Source: an uncultured Flavobacterium sp.
Lineage (GTDB): Bacteria > Bacteroidota > Bacteroidia > Flavobacteriales > Flavobacteriaceae
DNA: 64,000 nt
Assembly: GCF_946478785.1 (NCBI RefSeq)
Contig: NZ_CAMLDD010000003.1
Coordinates: forward strand, 1-64,000
Direction of reading: 5' to 3'
Shown: positions 37,139 to 46,504 of the stretch, in pieces
Position numbering within the stretch: position 1 is the first letter of the stretch
How the letters are laid out: each line of letters starts with the position of its first letter
Program-made: the position numbers and the translations under genes
The notes under the pieces: generated by a model
What the model was told of the DNA's origin: nothing
Seen by the model: the letters and a program-made list of their open reading frames with translations, nothing else
Database searches by the model: none

Positions 37139-39184
37139 ATGAAATATTTTTTCGCCATATTTTCTTTTGTTTTTTTTATTACAGGTTCAGCTTTTTCTCA
37201 GGGAAAAGTAATTAAGTACAAAGTGTCCAGCGGAGAGACAGTGAATCAAATTGCACAAAAATTTAAGGTTACTCCTTATGATATCTACCAGTTAAATCCA
37301 GATGCCAGAAATGGAGTGAAGCCTAATACAGTTTTGTTGATTCCGGGTACTGGAGCTAAGGATGCATCTGCTAAAAAAGAGGTTACAACTGCTCTAAGTG
37401 TAACTCAAAAGAGAGGCTCACATGTAGTTCAGCCAAAAGAAACACTTTATGGTATTGAAAAAAAATATGATGTTTCTGATGAAGCACTAAAAGCTGCCAA
37501 TCCCTTTTTGATAACAGATGGTTTGCAAATTGGTCAGACATTGGTTATTCCGTCTAAAGGAGCGGCTTCGAAAACTAATACTGCCAAAACAACAAGTCAA
37601 GAAAAATATGTATTTCATGATGTTTTGCCAAAAGAAACTAAATATTCAATCGCAAAACAGTATAAAACTACAGTTGAGGATTTAGAAAAACGTAATCCTG
37701 AGATTGTTGCCAATCTTCCAATTGGGTATCGTTTAACTATAAAAGGAACAGCTCCTAAATCTGAGGCTGTGGCGAATGTTCCTAAACCCGACGGAACTTC
37801 CAAAAAAGGAACAACTTATATGGAGTATCAGGTAAAACCAAAAGAGACTTTTTATAGTTTAGGCAAAACTTTTCATATAACCGAAGAAGAGTTGACTGAA
37901 TTGAATCCGGCACTTTCCGAAGGGTTAAAAGAAGGTATGGTTTTAAAAGTTCCATCAGGATATTTAGCACCGGCTCCAATTATTGCCCAGTCACAGCCAA
38001 CTGAAAAAACTGCAGGAAGTCCAACAGAAAATACTTCGGGAATAAAAATTCTTGAGAAAGTAAAATCAGAAACTGTTTCTGCTAGTCCTGAAGTGGTTGA
38101 ATTATCTAAAAAAAGAGGGCTTAACGAACGTAAAAAAATAGTTTTATTGTTGCCTTTCAATCTGGCAAAAATGCAAAATGATACGGTAAGTTCTGCCAAT
38201 AGAATAAAAAACGATAAATTTTTGAATATGACTCTGGATTTTTATTCAGGAGCAATGATGGCAATTGATTCGGCTAAAGTTTTAAAATTGCCAATCGACA
38301 TTTCAATTTATGATTCGCAGGAAACAAAAAATACTTCAAATATTTCAGGTTTGATGGCACAAAATAAATTACAGGATGCTGATGCGGTTATAGGGCCGTT
38401 TTATCAAAGCAATGCTGAAGCAGTGGCAAATTCATTACGACTATATAATGTGCCTGTAATTTCGCCATTATCAAAAGATTCGGCTAATCCAATTGATAAT
38501 TTGTATCAGTCAATCCCGTCCAATGATGTTGTCAAAAATGCTATGTTTGATTATATGCGCTCTAAAAACGGCAATATTGTAGCTGTAGTAGACAGGAAAA
38601 AAGAATCAATAATCAATTATATCAAACAAAATCAAAAAGGAGTAGCTTTTGCTTCTTTAACTGAGACAGGTGGTCTGGATGTTTCCAGTTTAAAGAGTTT
38701 GTTATTTCCCGGAAAAATGAATTATGTTGTAATGGAAACCGCAAATACAGCAATGGTTAAAGCAACTATAAGAGCCTTAATCGATGCACAGAGAACATGC
38801 CAGGTACAATTAGTGATTTTGGAATCAAACAGTACTTTGGATACTGACGAAATTTATTTTGAAAATTTGGTAAAACTAAAATTAATGTATCCATCAGTAA
38901 CACGACAAAGTGATGAATCTTCAGTGTTGATTTTTGAAAAAGAATATAATCTGAGAAATAAAGTAAATCCAAGTTCTTACGCTACTCGTGGTTTTGACGT
39001 AACTTTTGATACAATGATGCGTTTGGTTCAGGGGAAAACATATCAGGAAACGGCAGATTTGATTACAACTGAACAAGTTGACAGTAAATTTCAATATTAT
39101 ATAAAAGAAGATGGAGGACACGCTAACAAAGGCGTTTACATTTTATATTACGATTCAGACTTAACTTTAAAAGCAGCAAACTAA
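37139..39184 (+). CDS. LysM protein with periplasmic-binding-protein-like domain
   Basis: The start at ATG 37139 gives a signal peptide (MKYFFAIFSFVFFITGSAFSQ) and 681 residues. Four LysM repeats (about 25-65, 90-135, 155-195 and 225-270) include KYKVSSGETVNQIAQKFKVT and YQVKPKETFYSLGKTFHIT. A C-terminal type I periplasmic-binding-like fold (about 335-675) includes KIVLLLPFNLAKM, LDFYSGAMMAIDSAK, DADAVIGPFYQSNAEAVA and VPVISPLSKDS. This PBP1-LysM fusion probably links wall binding with recognition of a ligand; the ligand is unknown. Its stop codon overlaps the next start (TAATG), so translation of the two is coupled. Confidence 0.87.
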   Translation: MKYFFAIFSFVFFITGSAFSQGKVIKYKVSSGETVNQIAQKFKVTPYDIYQLNPDARNGVKPNTVLLIPGTGAKDASAKKEVTTALSVTQKRGSHVVQPKETLYGIEKKYDVSDEALKAANPFLITDGLQIGQTLVIPSKGAASKTNTAKTTSQEKYVFHDVLPKETKYSIAKQYKTTVEDLEKRNPEIVANLPIGYRLTIKGTAPKSEAVANVPKPDGTSKKGTTYMEYQVKPKETFYSLGKTFHITEEELTELNPALSEGLKEGMVLKVPSGYLAPAPIIAQSQPTEKTAGSPTENTSGIKILEKVKSETVSASPEVVELSKKRGLNERKKIVLLLPFNLAKMQNDTVSSANRIKNDKFLNMTLDFYSGAMMAIDSAKVLKLPIDISIYDSQETKNTSNISGLMAQNKLQDADAVIGPFYQSNAEAVANSLRLYNVPVISPLSKDSANPIDNLYQSIPSNDVVKNAMFDYMRSKNGNIVAVVDRKKESIINYIKQNQKGVAFASLTETGGLDVSSLKSLLFPGKMNYVVMETANTAMVKATIRALIDAQRTCQVQLVILESNSTLDTDEIYFENLVKLKLMYPSVTRQSDESSVLIFEKEYNLRNKVNPSSYATRGFDVTFDTMMRLVQGKTYQETADLITTEQVDSKFQYYIKEDGGHANKGVYILYYDSDLTLKAAN

Positions 39185-39585
39185 TGACATCCAAAGTAAC
39201 CTATTTAGGCGATTTAAGAACAAAATCAATACATGTACAATCAGGAAGCGAAATCATTTCGGATGCACCAATAGACAATAACGGAAAAGGAGAGGCGTTT
39301 TCTCCAACGGATACAGTAGCTAATGCGTTGGCAAGCTGTATGTTTACAATTATGGGAATTAAAGCTCGTGATTTAGAGGTTGATTTAGTGGATTCTACAG
39401 CGGAAGTTACAAAAATAATGAATGCAGAACCACGAAGAATTGGTGCCATCGAAATTGTTTTTGAACTGAAAAGCAATGCGGATGAAAAAAGTAAAACAAT
39501 TTTAGAACGTGCTGCGATGACATGTCCTGTATTTTTGAGTTTAAACTCAGATATCGAAAAACGCATTACGTTCAACTGGAGATAA
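39184..39585 (+). CDS. OsmC/Ohr-family peroxide-reducing protein
   Basis: The 133-residue protein has the two cysteines of the OsmC family in their usual contexts: ALASCMFTIMGIKARD and AAMTCPVFLSLNSDIEK. OsmC proteins reduce organic hydroperoxides through these cysteines in the cytoplasm. Length and motif order are normal. The start codon overlaps the stop codon of the LysM-PBP1 gene. Confidence 0.9.
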   Translation: MTSKVTYLGDLRTKSIHVQSGSEIISDAPIDNNGKGEAFSPTDTVANALASCMFTIMGIKARDLEVDLVDSTAEVTKIMNAEPRRIGAIEIVFELKSNADEKSKTILERAAMTCPVFLSLNSDIEKRITFNWR

Positions 39586-39602
39586 ATAAAATTTATAGAT
39601 TT

Positions 39603-39655
39603 AAAGAAGCAAGGAAAAAGATGTTATCTATACTCTTTTTTCTTGCTTCTTTTTT
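39603..39655 (+). terminator. terminator after the OsmC-family gene
   Basis: 19-base arms (39603-39621 and 39634-39652) pair fully with one G-T pair, and the T-rich right arm extends into more T. It ends the LysM-OsmC transcript before the DUF3820 gene. Confidence 0.75.
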
Positions 39656-39665
39656 CTTTTAAAAA

Positions 39666-39896
39666 ATGGAACAAGACAAAAAGCAACTTATAAAATTAGC
39701 TCATACCAAAATGCCTTTCGGAAAATACGAAGGCTGGTTTCTTATTGATATTCCTGAATATTATATAGTTTGGTATCATAATAAAGGTTTTCCGAAAGGG
39801 GAATTAGGCCAACAATTGGCATTAATTTATGAATTGAAACTAAACGGTTTGGAAGAATTGATTCGAAATATTAAAAAACAATATCCCAAGCCTTAA
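39666..39896 (+). CDS. small DUF3820-family protein
   Basis: The 76-residue cytoplasmic protein matches the DUF3820 pattern: MPFGKYEGWFLIDIPEYYI, then WYHNKGFPKGELGQQLALIY. The family is named in some databases after a putative quorum-sensing-regulated factor, but its activity is not established. It begins 10 bases after a terminator hairpin, so expression may depend on read-through. Confidence 0.85.
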   Translation: MEQDKKQLIKLAHTKMPFGKYEGWFLIDIPEYYIVWYHNKGFPKGELGQQLALIYELKLNGLEELIRNIKKQYPKP

Positions 39897-39898
39897 AA

Positions 39899-41733
<1,835 letters not shown>

Positions 41734-41812
41734 TATTAATATTCTAAGAGGATGTAACTTTTGAGTCAAACTCATCACTAATAGCCTTAACGAATAACTT
41801 TTTTAAATAATA

Positions 41813-43726
41813 ATGGAAGAAAAAAAAATTGATCTTAATTCAATCATTGGTTTTGTATTGATATTTGGAATTTTGCTTTGGATAATGTACCAAAATCAGC
41901 CTTCTGACAAAGAGATTGCTGCTGAAAAAGCCAAGAAAGAATTAGTTGCTAAGCAAGAAGCCCAATCGAAAACTGATAAAACAAAAACTGCTGTTTCACC
42001 GGTTGCTACTGCAACTCCTGGCGATACTGTTCATCTGGCACAATTACAAAAAACATTAGGCGGTTTTGCTTATTCTGCAACACTTCCTTCTGCAAAAGAG
42101 TCTTTTACTACGATTGAAAACGAAAAGATTAAACTTAAAATCGCTAATAAAGGTGGTTACATAGTTGAAGCTACTCTTAAAGGATTTGAGAAATTTCATA
42201 AAGGCTCAGGGCAATTAGTTGAATTAATCAAAGACAATAATTCGAATTTAAACATTCAATTGCAAACAACTGATAACAGAACTTTAAATTCTAAGGATTT
42301 GTTTTTTGAACCAGTATTAACTAAAAATGGTGCTGATCAAATTTTAACAATGCGTTTGAAATCAGGGGCTAACGAATTTTTAGAATATAAATATATACTA
42401 AAACCAAACGATTATTTAGTAGGCTTTGATATTCGTTCTCAGGGATTGAATAAAGTCTTAAATTCTTCAAAGCCATTAGATTTAGTTTGGGATTTAAAAA
42501 CATACAGAAGCGAGAAAAGCATTTCTATCGAAAAACGATTTGCTGAAATTCAGTATGAGTATAAAGATGAAAAATATAGCTATGTGAACCATGGTGAAGG
42601 AAAAGAAGAAACTCCTGAAAAAGTTACTTATGTTGCTTTTAAACAACACTTTTTCACAACTATTTTGTCTACAGAAAAACCATTCGAAACTTCTAAATTA
42701 CAATCGGATGATTTAGTAAAAGATGAAGAAATCGATACTACTTTCATAAAACAATTCAAAGCTACACTTCCTTTGGCTTTCTCAAACGGAGAAGTAGATT
42801 ATAAAATGAGCTTATATTTTGGACCTTCTGATTATAAAACTTTAAAATCATACGATAAAAATTTTGAAAAAATCATTCCGTTAGGATGGGGGATTTTTGG
42901 TTGGATCAACAAATGGATTTTTATCCCGTTATTTGGATTTTTGAGCTCGACAATTGGATTGTCATTAGGGATTGCTATCATCATTTTTACTATTCTTATT
43001 AAATTGGCTATGTCGCCAATTACATATAAGTCTTTCTTGTCACAGGCTAAAATGAAAGTTTTGCGTCCGGAGATTACAGAGTTGGGAGAAAAATTCAAAA
43101 AAGACCCAATGAAGAAACAACAGGAAACAATGAAACTGTACAACAAAGCAGGCGTAAATCCAATGGCAGGATGTATCCCGGCATTGATTCAGCTTCCGTT
43201 TATGTATGCATCGTTCCAGTTCTTTCCTTCAGCTTTTGAGTTAAGACAAAAAAGTTTCTTGTGGGCTGATGATTTATCTTCTTTCGACTCGATTGCAAAA
43301 TTGCCATTCAATATTCCATTATATGGAGACCATATCAGTTTATTTCCAATATTGGCAGCAATTGCGATTTTCTTCTATATGAAAATGACCTCTGGAGACC
43401 AGCAAATGGCAGCCCCTCAGCAGGAAGGTATGCCGGATATGGCAAAAATGATGAAAATAATGATTTATGTTTCACCATTAATGATGTTGATTTTCTTTAA
43501 TAGCTATGGTGCAGGTTTGAGTTTGTATAACTTTATTTCGAACTTAATTACTATTGGAATAATGTTTGTAATCAAAAACTATATTGTTGATACGGATAAA
43601 ATTCATGCCCAGATTGAAGAAAATAAATTGAAAGAACCTAAAAAACAAGGGAAGTTTCAACAACGTCTTCAACAAGTTATGGAGCAACAGGAAGCAGCTA
43701 AAAAAGCTCAAAATAAAAAGAAATAA
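41813..43726 (+). CDS. yidC: membrane protein insertase YidC
   Basis: The 637-residue inner-membrane protein has an N-terminal anchor (about 8-25, IIGFVLIFGILLWIMY). A large periplasmic domain (about 80-350) includes KLKIANKGGYIVEATLKGF. A conserved C-terminal insertase region (about 355-600) includes WGIFGWINKWIFIPLFGFLS, PEITELGEKFKKDPMKKQQE and GCIPALIQLPFMYASF. The C-terminal tail is basic, as usual. YidC inserts and folds membrane proteins with or without SecYEG. A terminator follows. Confidence 0.97.
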   Translation: MEEKKIDLNSIIGFVLIFGILLWIMYQNQPSDKEIAAEKAKKELVAKQEAQSKTDKTKTAVSPVATATPGDTVHLAQLQKTLGGFAYSATLPSAKESFTTIENEKIKLKIANKGGYIVEATLKGFEKFHKGSGQLVELIKDNNSNLNIQLQTTDNRTLNSKDLFFEPVLTKNGADQILTMRLKSGANEFLEYKYILKPNDYLVGFDIRSQGLNKVLNSSKPLDLVWDLKTYRSEKSISIEKRFAEIQYEYKDEKYSYVNHGEGKEETPEKVTYVAFKQHFFTTILSTEKPFETSKLQSDDLVKDEEIDTTFIKQFKATLPLAFSNGEVDYKMSLYFGPSDYKTLKSYDKNFEKIIPLGWGIFGWINKWIFIPLFGFLSSTIGLSLGIAIIIFTILIKLAMSPITYKSFLSQAKMKVLRPEITELGEKFKKDPMKKQQETMKLYNKAGVNPMAGCIPALIQLPFMYASFQFFPSAFELRQKSFLWADDLSSFDSIAKLPFNIPLYGDHISLFPILAAIAIFFYMKMTSGDQQMAAPQQEGMPDMAKMMKIMIYVSPLMMLIFFNSYGAGLSLYNFISNLITIGIMFVIKNYIVDTDKIHAQIEENKLKEPKKQGKFQQRLQQVMEQQEAAKKAQNKKK

Positions 43727-43755
43727 TTTATAAGTTTATTTTCTTAGAAAAACAA

Positions 43756-43788
43756 AAAAGGTCGAAATTATCTATATTTCGACCTTTT
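43756..43788. terminator. bidirectional terminator between yidC and the GNAT-like gene
   Basis: A perfect 13-bp stem (AAAAGGTCGAAAT / ATTTCGACCTTTT) with a 7-base loop lies between convergent genes, with A- and T-rich flanks on both sides. Confidence 0.85.
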
Positions 43789-43826
43789 CTTGATATATGA
43801 ATTTTAGTTGAAAGAGGGAAATTATT

Positions 43827-44957
43827 TTACCCCCATTGCGATAAATCTTTTCGGTATGTTTTTCTTTGACAATGAATTTTTGGATCAAAGTTTTTCCATA
43901 GCAGATGAATAGCATTGTTTTCTAATAATTCAGGAGTTCTGATGCAATTTCTAATTCCTTTTTCAGAGAAAGTCTTATAATATTCATCAAAAATAATGGC
44001 CGTAACCCCTTTATTTTGATAGTCCGGATGAACTCCGATAAGATAAAAAACAACGTCTTTACTATTCTTTTTTGCCTTTAGTAAATGAAGAAATCCAAAA
44101 GGAAAAAGTTTTCCTTTTATCTTTTGCAAGGCTTCTGTAAAACTAGGCATTACAATACTGAAAGCAATTAGTTTATCTTCTTTGTCAACAACAAATTTGA
44201 TGTATTCCGGATTGATGAAACTTATGTATTTTTTTTTGAAATATTCTTTCTGTACATCCGAAATAGCGACAAATGAAGCCAATTTTTCATACGATTCATT
44301 AAACAAATCAAACATTTTGTCCACATGCGGCATAATGTCTTTTGTCTTTGTAAAAGTCAACGCTCTTAAGCCATATCTTTTTTTGATAAGTTCCTGAGCT
44401 TTCAGGAAAAATTCTGGTTTTACGTTTGAAAACGGAAAAATACTTTCGATATATTCTTTTTCAACCTGAAAACCAAGTTGTTCAAAATGGGTAACATAAT
44501 ATGAATTGTTGTACCAGGTAATCATGGTTCCAACCTGGTCAAAACCTTCCGTTAAAACGCCAACTTTATCTAAATTCGAAAATCCCATCGGACCTTCCAT
44601 ATGTTCCAAATCATTTTGTTTTCCCAGTTCATACACTTTTTCCAGTAACGCTTTGGTAACTTCAATATCATCAATAACATCAAACCATCCAAAACGAACT
44701 TTCTTTTTATGCTGGTTATTTACTTCTGCCCAATTAATAATGGCTGCAATTCGTCCAACAATTTCATTATCCTTATAAGCCAGATAAAAATAGGCTTCAG
44801 CATTTTCAAAAGCAGGGTTTTTTGTTTTATCAAATGATTCTAATTCATCTGCAATTATTGGAGGAACCCAATATGGATTATTTTTGTATAAAGAAAAGGG
44901 GAATTTAATGTACTCTGTCAATTCCTTTTTAGTTTTGGCTTCTTTAATTGTAATCAT
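43827..44957 (-). CDS. GNAT-like acyltransferase-fold protein
   Basis: The 376-residue cytoplasmic protein begins with ITIKEAKTKKELTEYIKFPF and NNPYWVPPIIADE. It includes AYKDNEIVGRIAAIINWAE and MEGPMGFSNLDKVGVLTEGF. A C-terminal GNAT-like region shows FYLIGVHPDYQNKGVTAIIF, the position of the acetyl-CoA pyrophosphate-binding loop. Large proteins of this type are common in Bacteroidota and have no settled substrate. It appears to carry two N-acyltransferase-like halves. No neighbour suggests a pathway. Confidence 0.75.
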   Translation of the reverse strand: MITIKEAKTKKELTEYIKFPFSLYKNNPYWVPPIIADELESFDKTKNPAFENAEAYFYLAYKDNEIVGRIAAIINWAEVNNQHKKKVRFGWFDVIDDIEVTKALLEKVYELGKQNDLEHMEGPMGFSNLDKVGVLTEGFDQVGTMITWYNNSYYVTHFEQLGFQVEKEYIESIFPFSNVKPEFFLKAQELIKKRYGLRALTFTKTKDIMPHVDKMFDLFNESYEKLASFVAISDVQKEYFKKKYISFINPEYIKFVVDKEDKLIAFSIVMPSFTEALQKIKGKLFPFGFLHLLKAKKNSKDVVFYLIGVHPDYQNKGVTAIIFDEYYKTFSEKGIRNCIRTPELLENNAIHLLWKNFDPKIHCQRKTYRKDLSQWG

Positions 44958-45015
44958 TAAGCTTGTTTTTTATTTTAAAATTATCAGATAAGTGATAAAA
45001 AGTTTACTTAGCAAA

Positions 45016-46047
45016 CTATTCATATTTTGCTTTTCTTAAGCGTTCTTTTTCCTGATAGTCTTCTTCTTCTTTTATTCTATCTTGTTCTTCTAGTTCTTCT
45101 TTGGTAATTTTATCTTTATTCTTCTTCTTTTTAGTCTTTTTTACTTTACCCACTCTTGTTAGTTCTTCTTTGTGGTTATCATCATAGCGTATGGAAAAAC
45201 CAATTCCTCCGTAAAGTAAAGAAGGAGTGTTTTTTAAGTTTTTGCTTATTGAAGCATCAATTTGCATGTTTCGTGATAATAAATAAGCCGCCCCGCCTCT
45301 AAAGATTGCATCACTATATAAATCGCTTTTATACCCCTGATTTTCTACAAAACCAGACCATTTGCTGTTGAACCCTCTTGTTAAGGTTAAAATGTATCCA
45401 TATCCAGAATTACCGGTTCCTATATAATCGGCAATGATGTTCGATACCAATACCCATTTGCTGCCAAAATGATTTTGAGTAATCAACATTATTTTTGGAG
45501 AAACACCAGATTTAGTCGAATAATAATTGAGTGTATTTGAATTGTAGGCATACGGATTGTCTTTTAATACAAAATTTGCACCTCCAAAAATCGACACTGC
45601 CGGGATTAACTGACGCCATCTAAACTTTTTATTGGCATTATAACTGTAGATGTTAACATCTCCTTTGTAATTTTTGAACGGGTCATAAATCAAATATTTG
45701 GCTCCCAGATAGGTCTGTTTTAAATTACTTTTTTTAAAGCTGGTTGCCGGTGTTATGAATTTTTCGTTTTGATACTGAATATCTGCTATAAATTCCAGCT
45801 GCTCGACAAAAAGTCCCCATCGAAGTGTAAAATCAGTACCAAAACCAGAGGCCTCATAATTTTGTGTATCATGCTTTTCATTTATACCATACAAACCAGC
45901 TTCAGCCTGAATTACTGATTTTCCAACAGAGAAAGCCGACATAGTCTCGCCTGGGCGATTTGAATTTATAACATCCGTATATTGAGCAAAAAAGTATTGA
46001 GGGAATAGAAATAGGCAAGCTATCAAAAAGTTTTTAATTTTTAACAT
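45016..46047 (-). CDS. outer-membrane protein, phenol-degradation MetA-like family
   Basis: The 343-residue protein has a signal peptide (ends YFFAQ), then DVINSNRPGETMSAFSVGKS and beta-barrel strands such as LRWGLFVEQLEFIADIQYQN and GGAAYLLSRNMQIDASIS. This matches the MetA-pathway-like outer-membrane family, whose members have no clear general function. Unusually, a tail of about 45 highly charged residues (KKTKKKKNKDKITKEELEE and following) extends past the last strand. The protein probably sits in the outer membrane with this tail on the periplasmic side. Confidence 0.78.
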   Translation of the reverse strand: MLKIKNFLIACLFLFPQYFFAQYTDVINSNRPGETMSAFSVGKSVIQAEAGLYGINEKHDTQNYEASGFGTDFTLRWGLFVEQLEFIADIQYQNEKFITPATSFKKSNLKQTYLGAKYLIYDPFKNYKGDVNIYSYNANKKFRWRQLIPAVSIFGGANFVLKDNPYAYNSNTLNYYSTKSGVSPKIMLITQNHFGSKWVLVSNIIADYIGTGNSGYGYILTLTRGFNSKWSGFVENQGYKSDLYSDAIFRGGAAYLLSRNMQIDASISKNLKNTPSLLYGGIGFSIRYDDNHKEELTRVGKVKKTKKKKNKDKITKEELEEQDRIKEEEDYQEKERLRKAKYE

Positions 46048-46082
46048 GTCTGTATTTTTTGATTAAAAAGTAATAACGTTTT

Positions 46083-46090
46083 CAAATGTA
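46083..46090 (-). promoter_or_regulatory. -7 element for the 46047 gene
   Basis: On the minus strand TACATTTG matches TAnnTTTG exactly. It would start transcription near 46078, about 31 bases before the ATG of the outer-membrane protein. Confidence 0.5.
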
Positions 46091-46123
46091 CTATATTTTA
46101 TTATTTATTTAAGATTGATATTT

Positions 46124-46153
46124 TAATTTTGAACAATGGTTTTATTAATTTTG
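46124..46153 (+). promoter_or_regulatory. tandem -7 elements for the DUF4834 gene
   Basis: TAATTTTG occurs exactly at 46124-46131 and again at 46146-46153; both match TAnnTTTG. Starts near 46136 or 46158 fit the ATG at 46171 and argue against the upstream in-frame TTG at 46129. Confidence 0.5.
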
Positions 46154-46170
46154 AAAAAAATTATACAATT

Positions 46171-46455
46171 ATGCAAGAAGCATCATTTTCAGGGTTTTTA
46201 AAAACCATCATGTGGGTTATCGCTTTTTATTATATTTTTAAATTTTTAGCCAAAATCTTTTTACCGGTACTGGTCAAAAAGGCAGTGGAAAAAGCAGGAG
46301 AAAATTTTCAGAGACAACAGCAATATAGTCAGGACAATACCTGGCAAAAAACACGTAATAATAATGATGAGATAATCATTAATACAGCCAACGCAAAAAA
46401 TCCTCGTGAGACCAAAAAAGTGGGTGATTATGTTGATTACGAAGAAATAGATTAA
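46171..46455 (+). CDS. small membrane protein, DUF4834 family
   Basis: From the ATG at 46171 the protein has 94 residues. A single membrane segment (about 8-33: GFLKTIMWVIAFYYIFKFLA) is followed by a polar, glutamine- and asparagine-rich region and an acidic end (KKVGDYVDYEEID). This fits the DUF4834 family of Bacteroidota, of unknown function. It lies 49 bases before the YfhO gene and is probably transcribed with it. Confidence 0.8.
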   Translation: MQEASFSGFLKTIMWVIAFYYIFKFLAKIFLPVLVKKAVEKAGENFQRQQQYSQDNTWQKTRNNNDEIIINTANAKNPRETKKVGDYVDYEEID

Positions 46456-46504
46456 GTTTGTGTCCTAAATAACAGGATTCATCATTTAACCAAACCAGCC
46501 AAAA

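Noticed and set aside
46129..46170. Longer start for the DUF4834 protein
   Set aside because: The TTG at 46129 overlaps a -7 element; ATG 46171 fits the family length.
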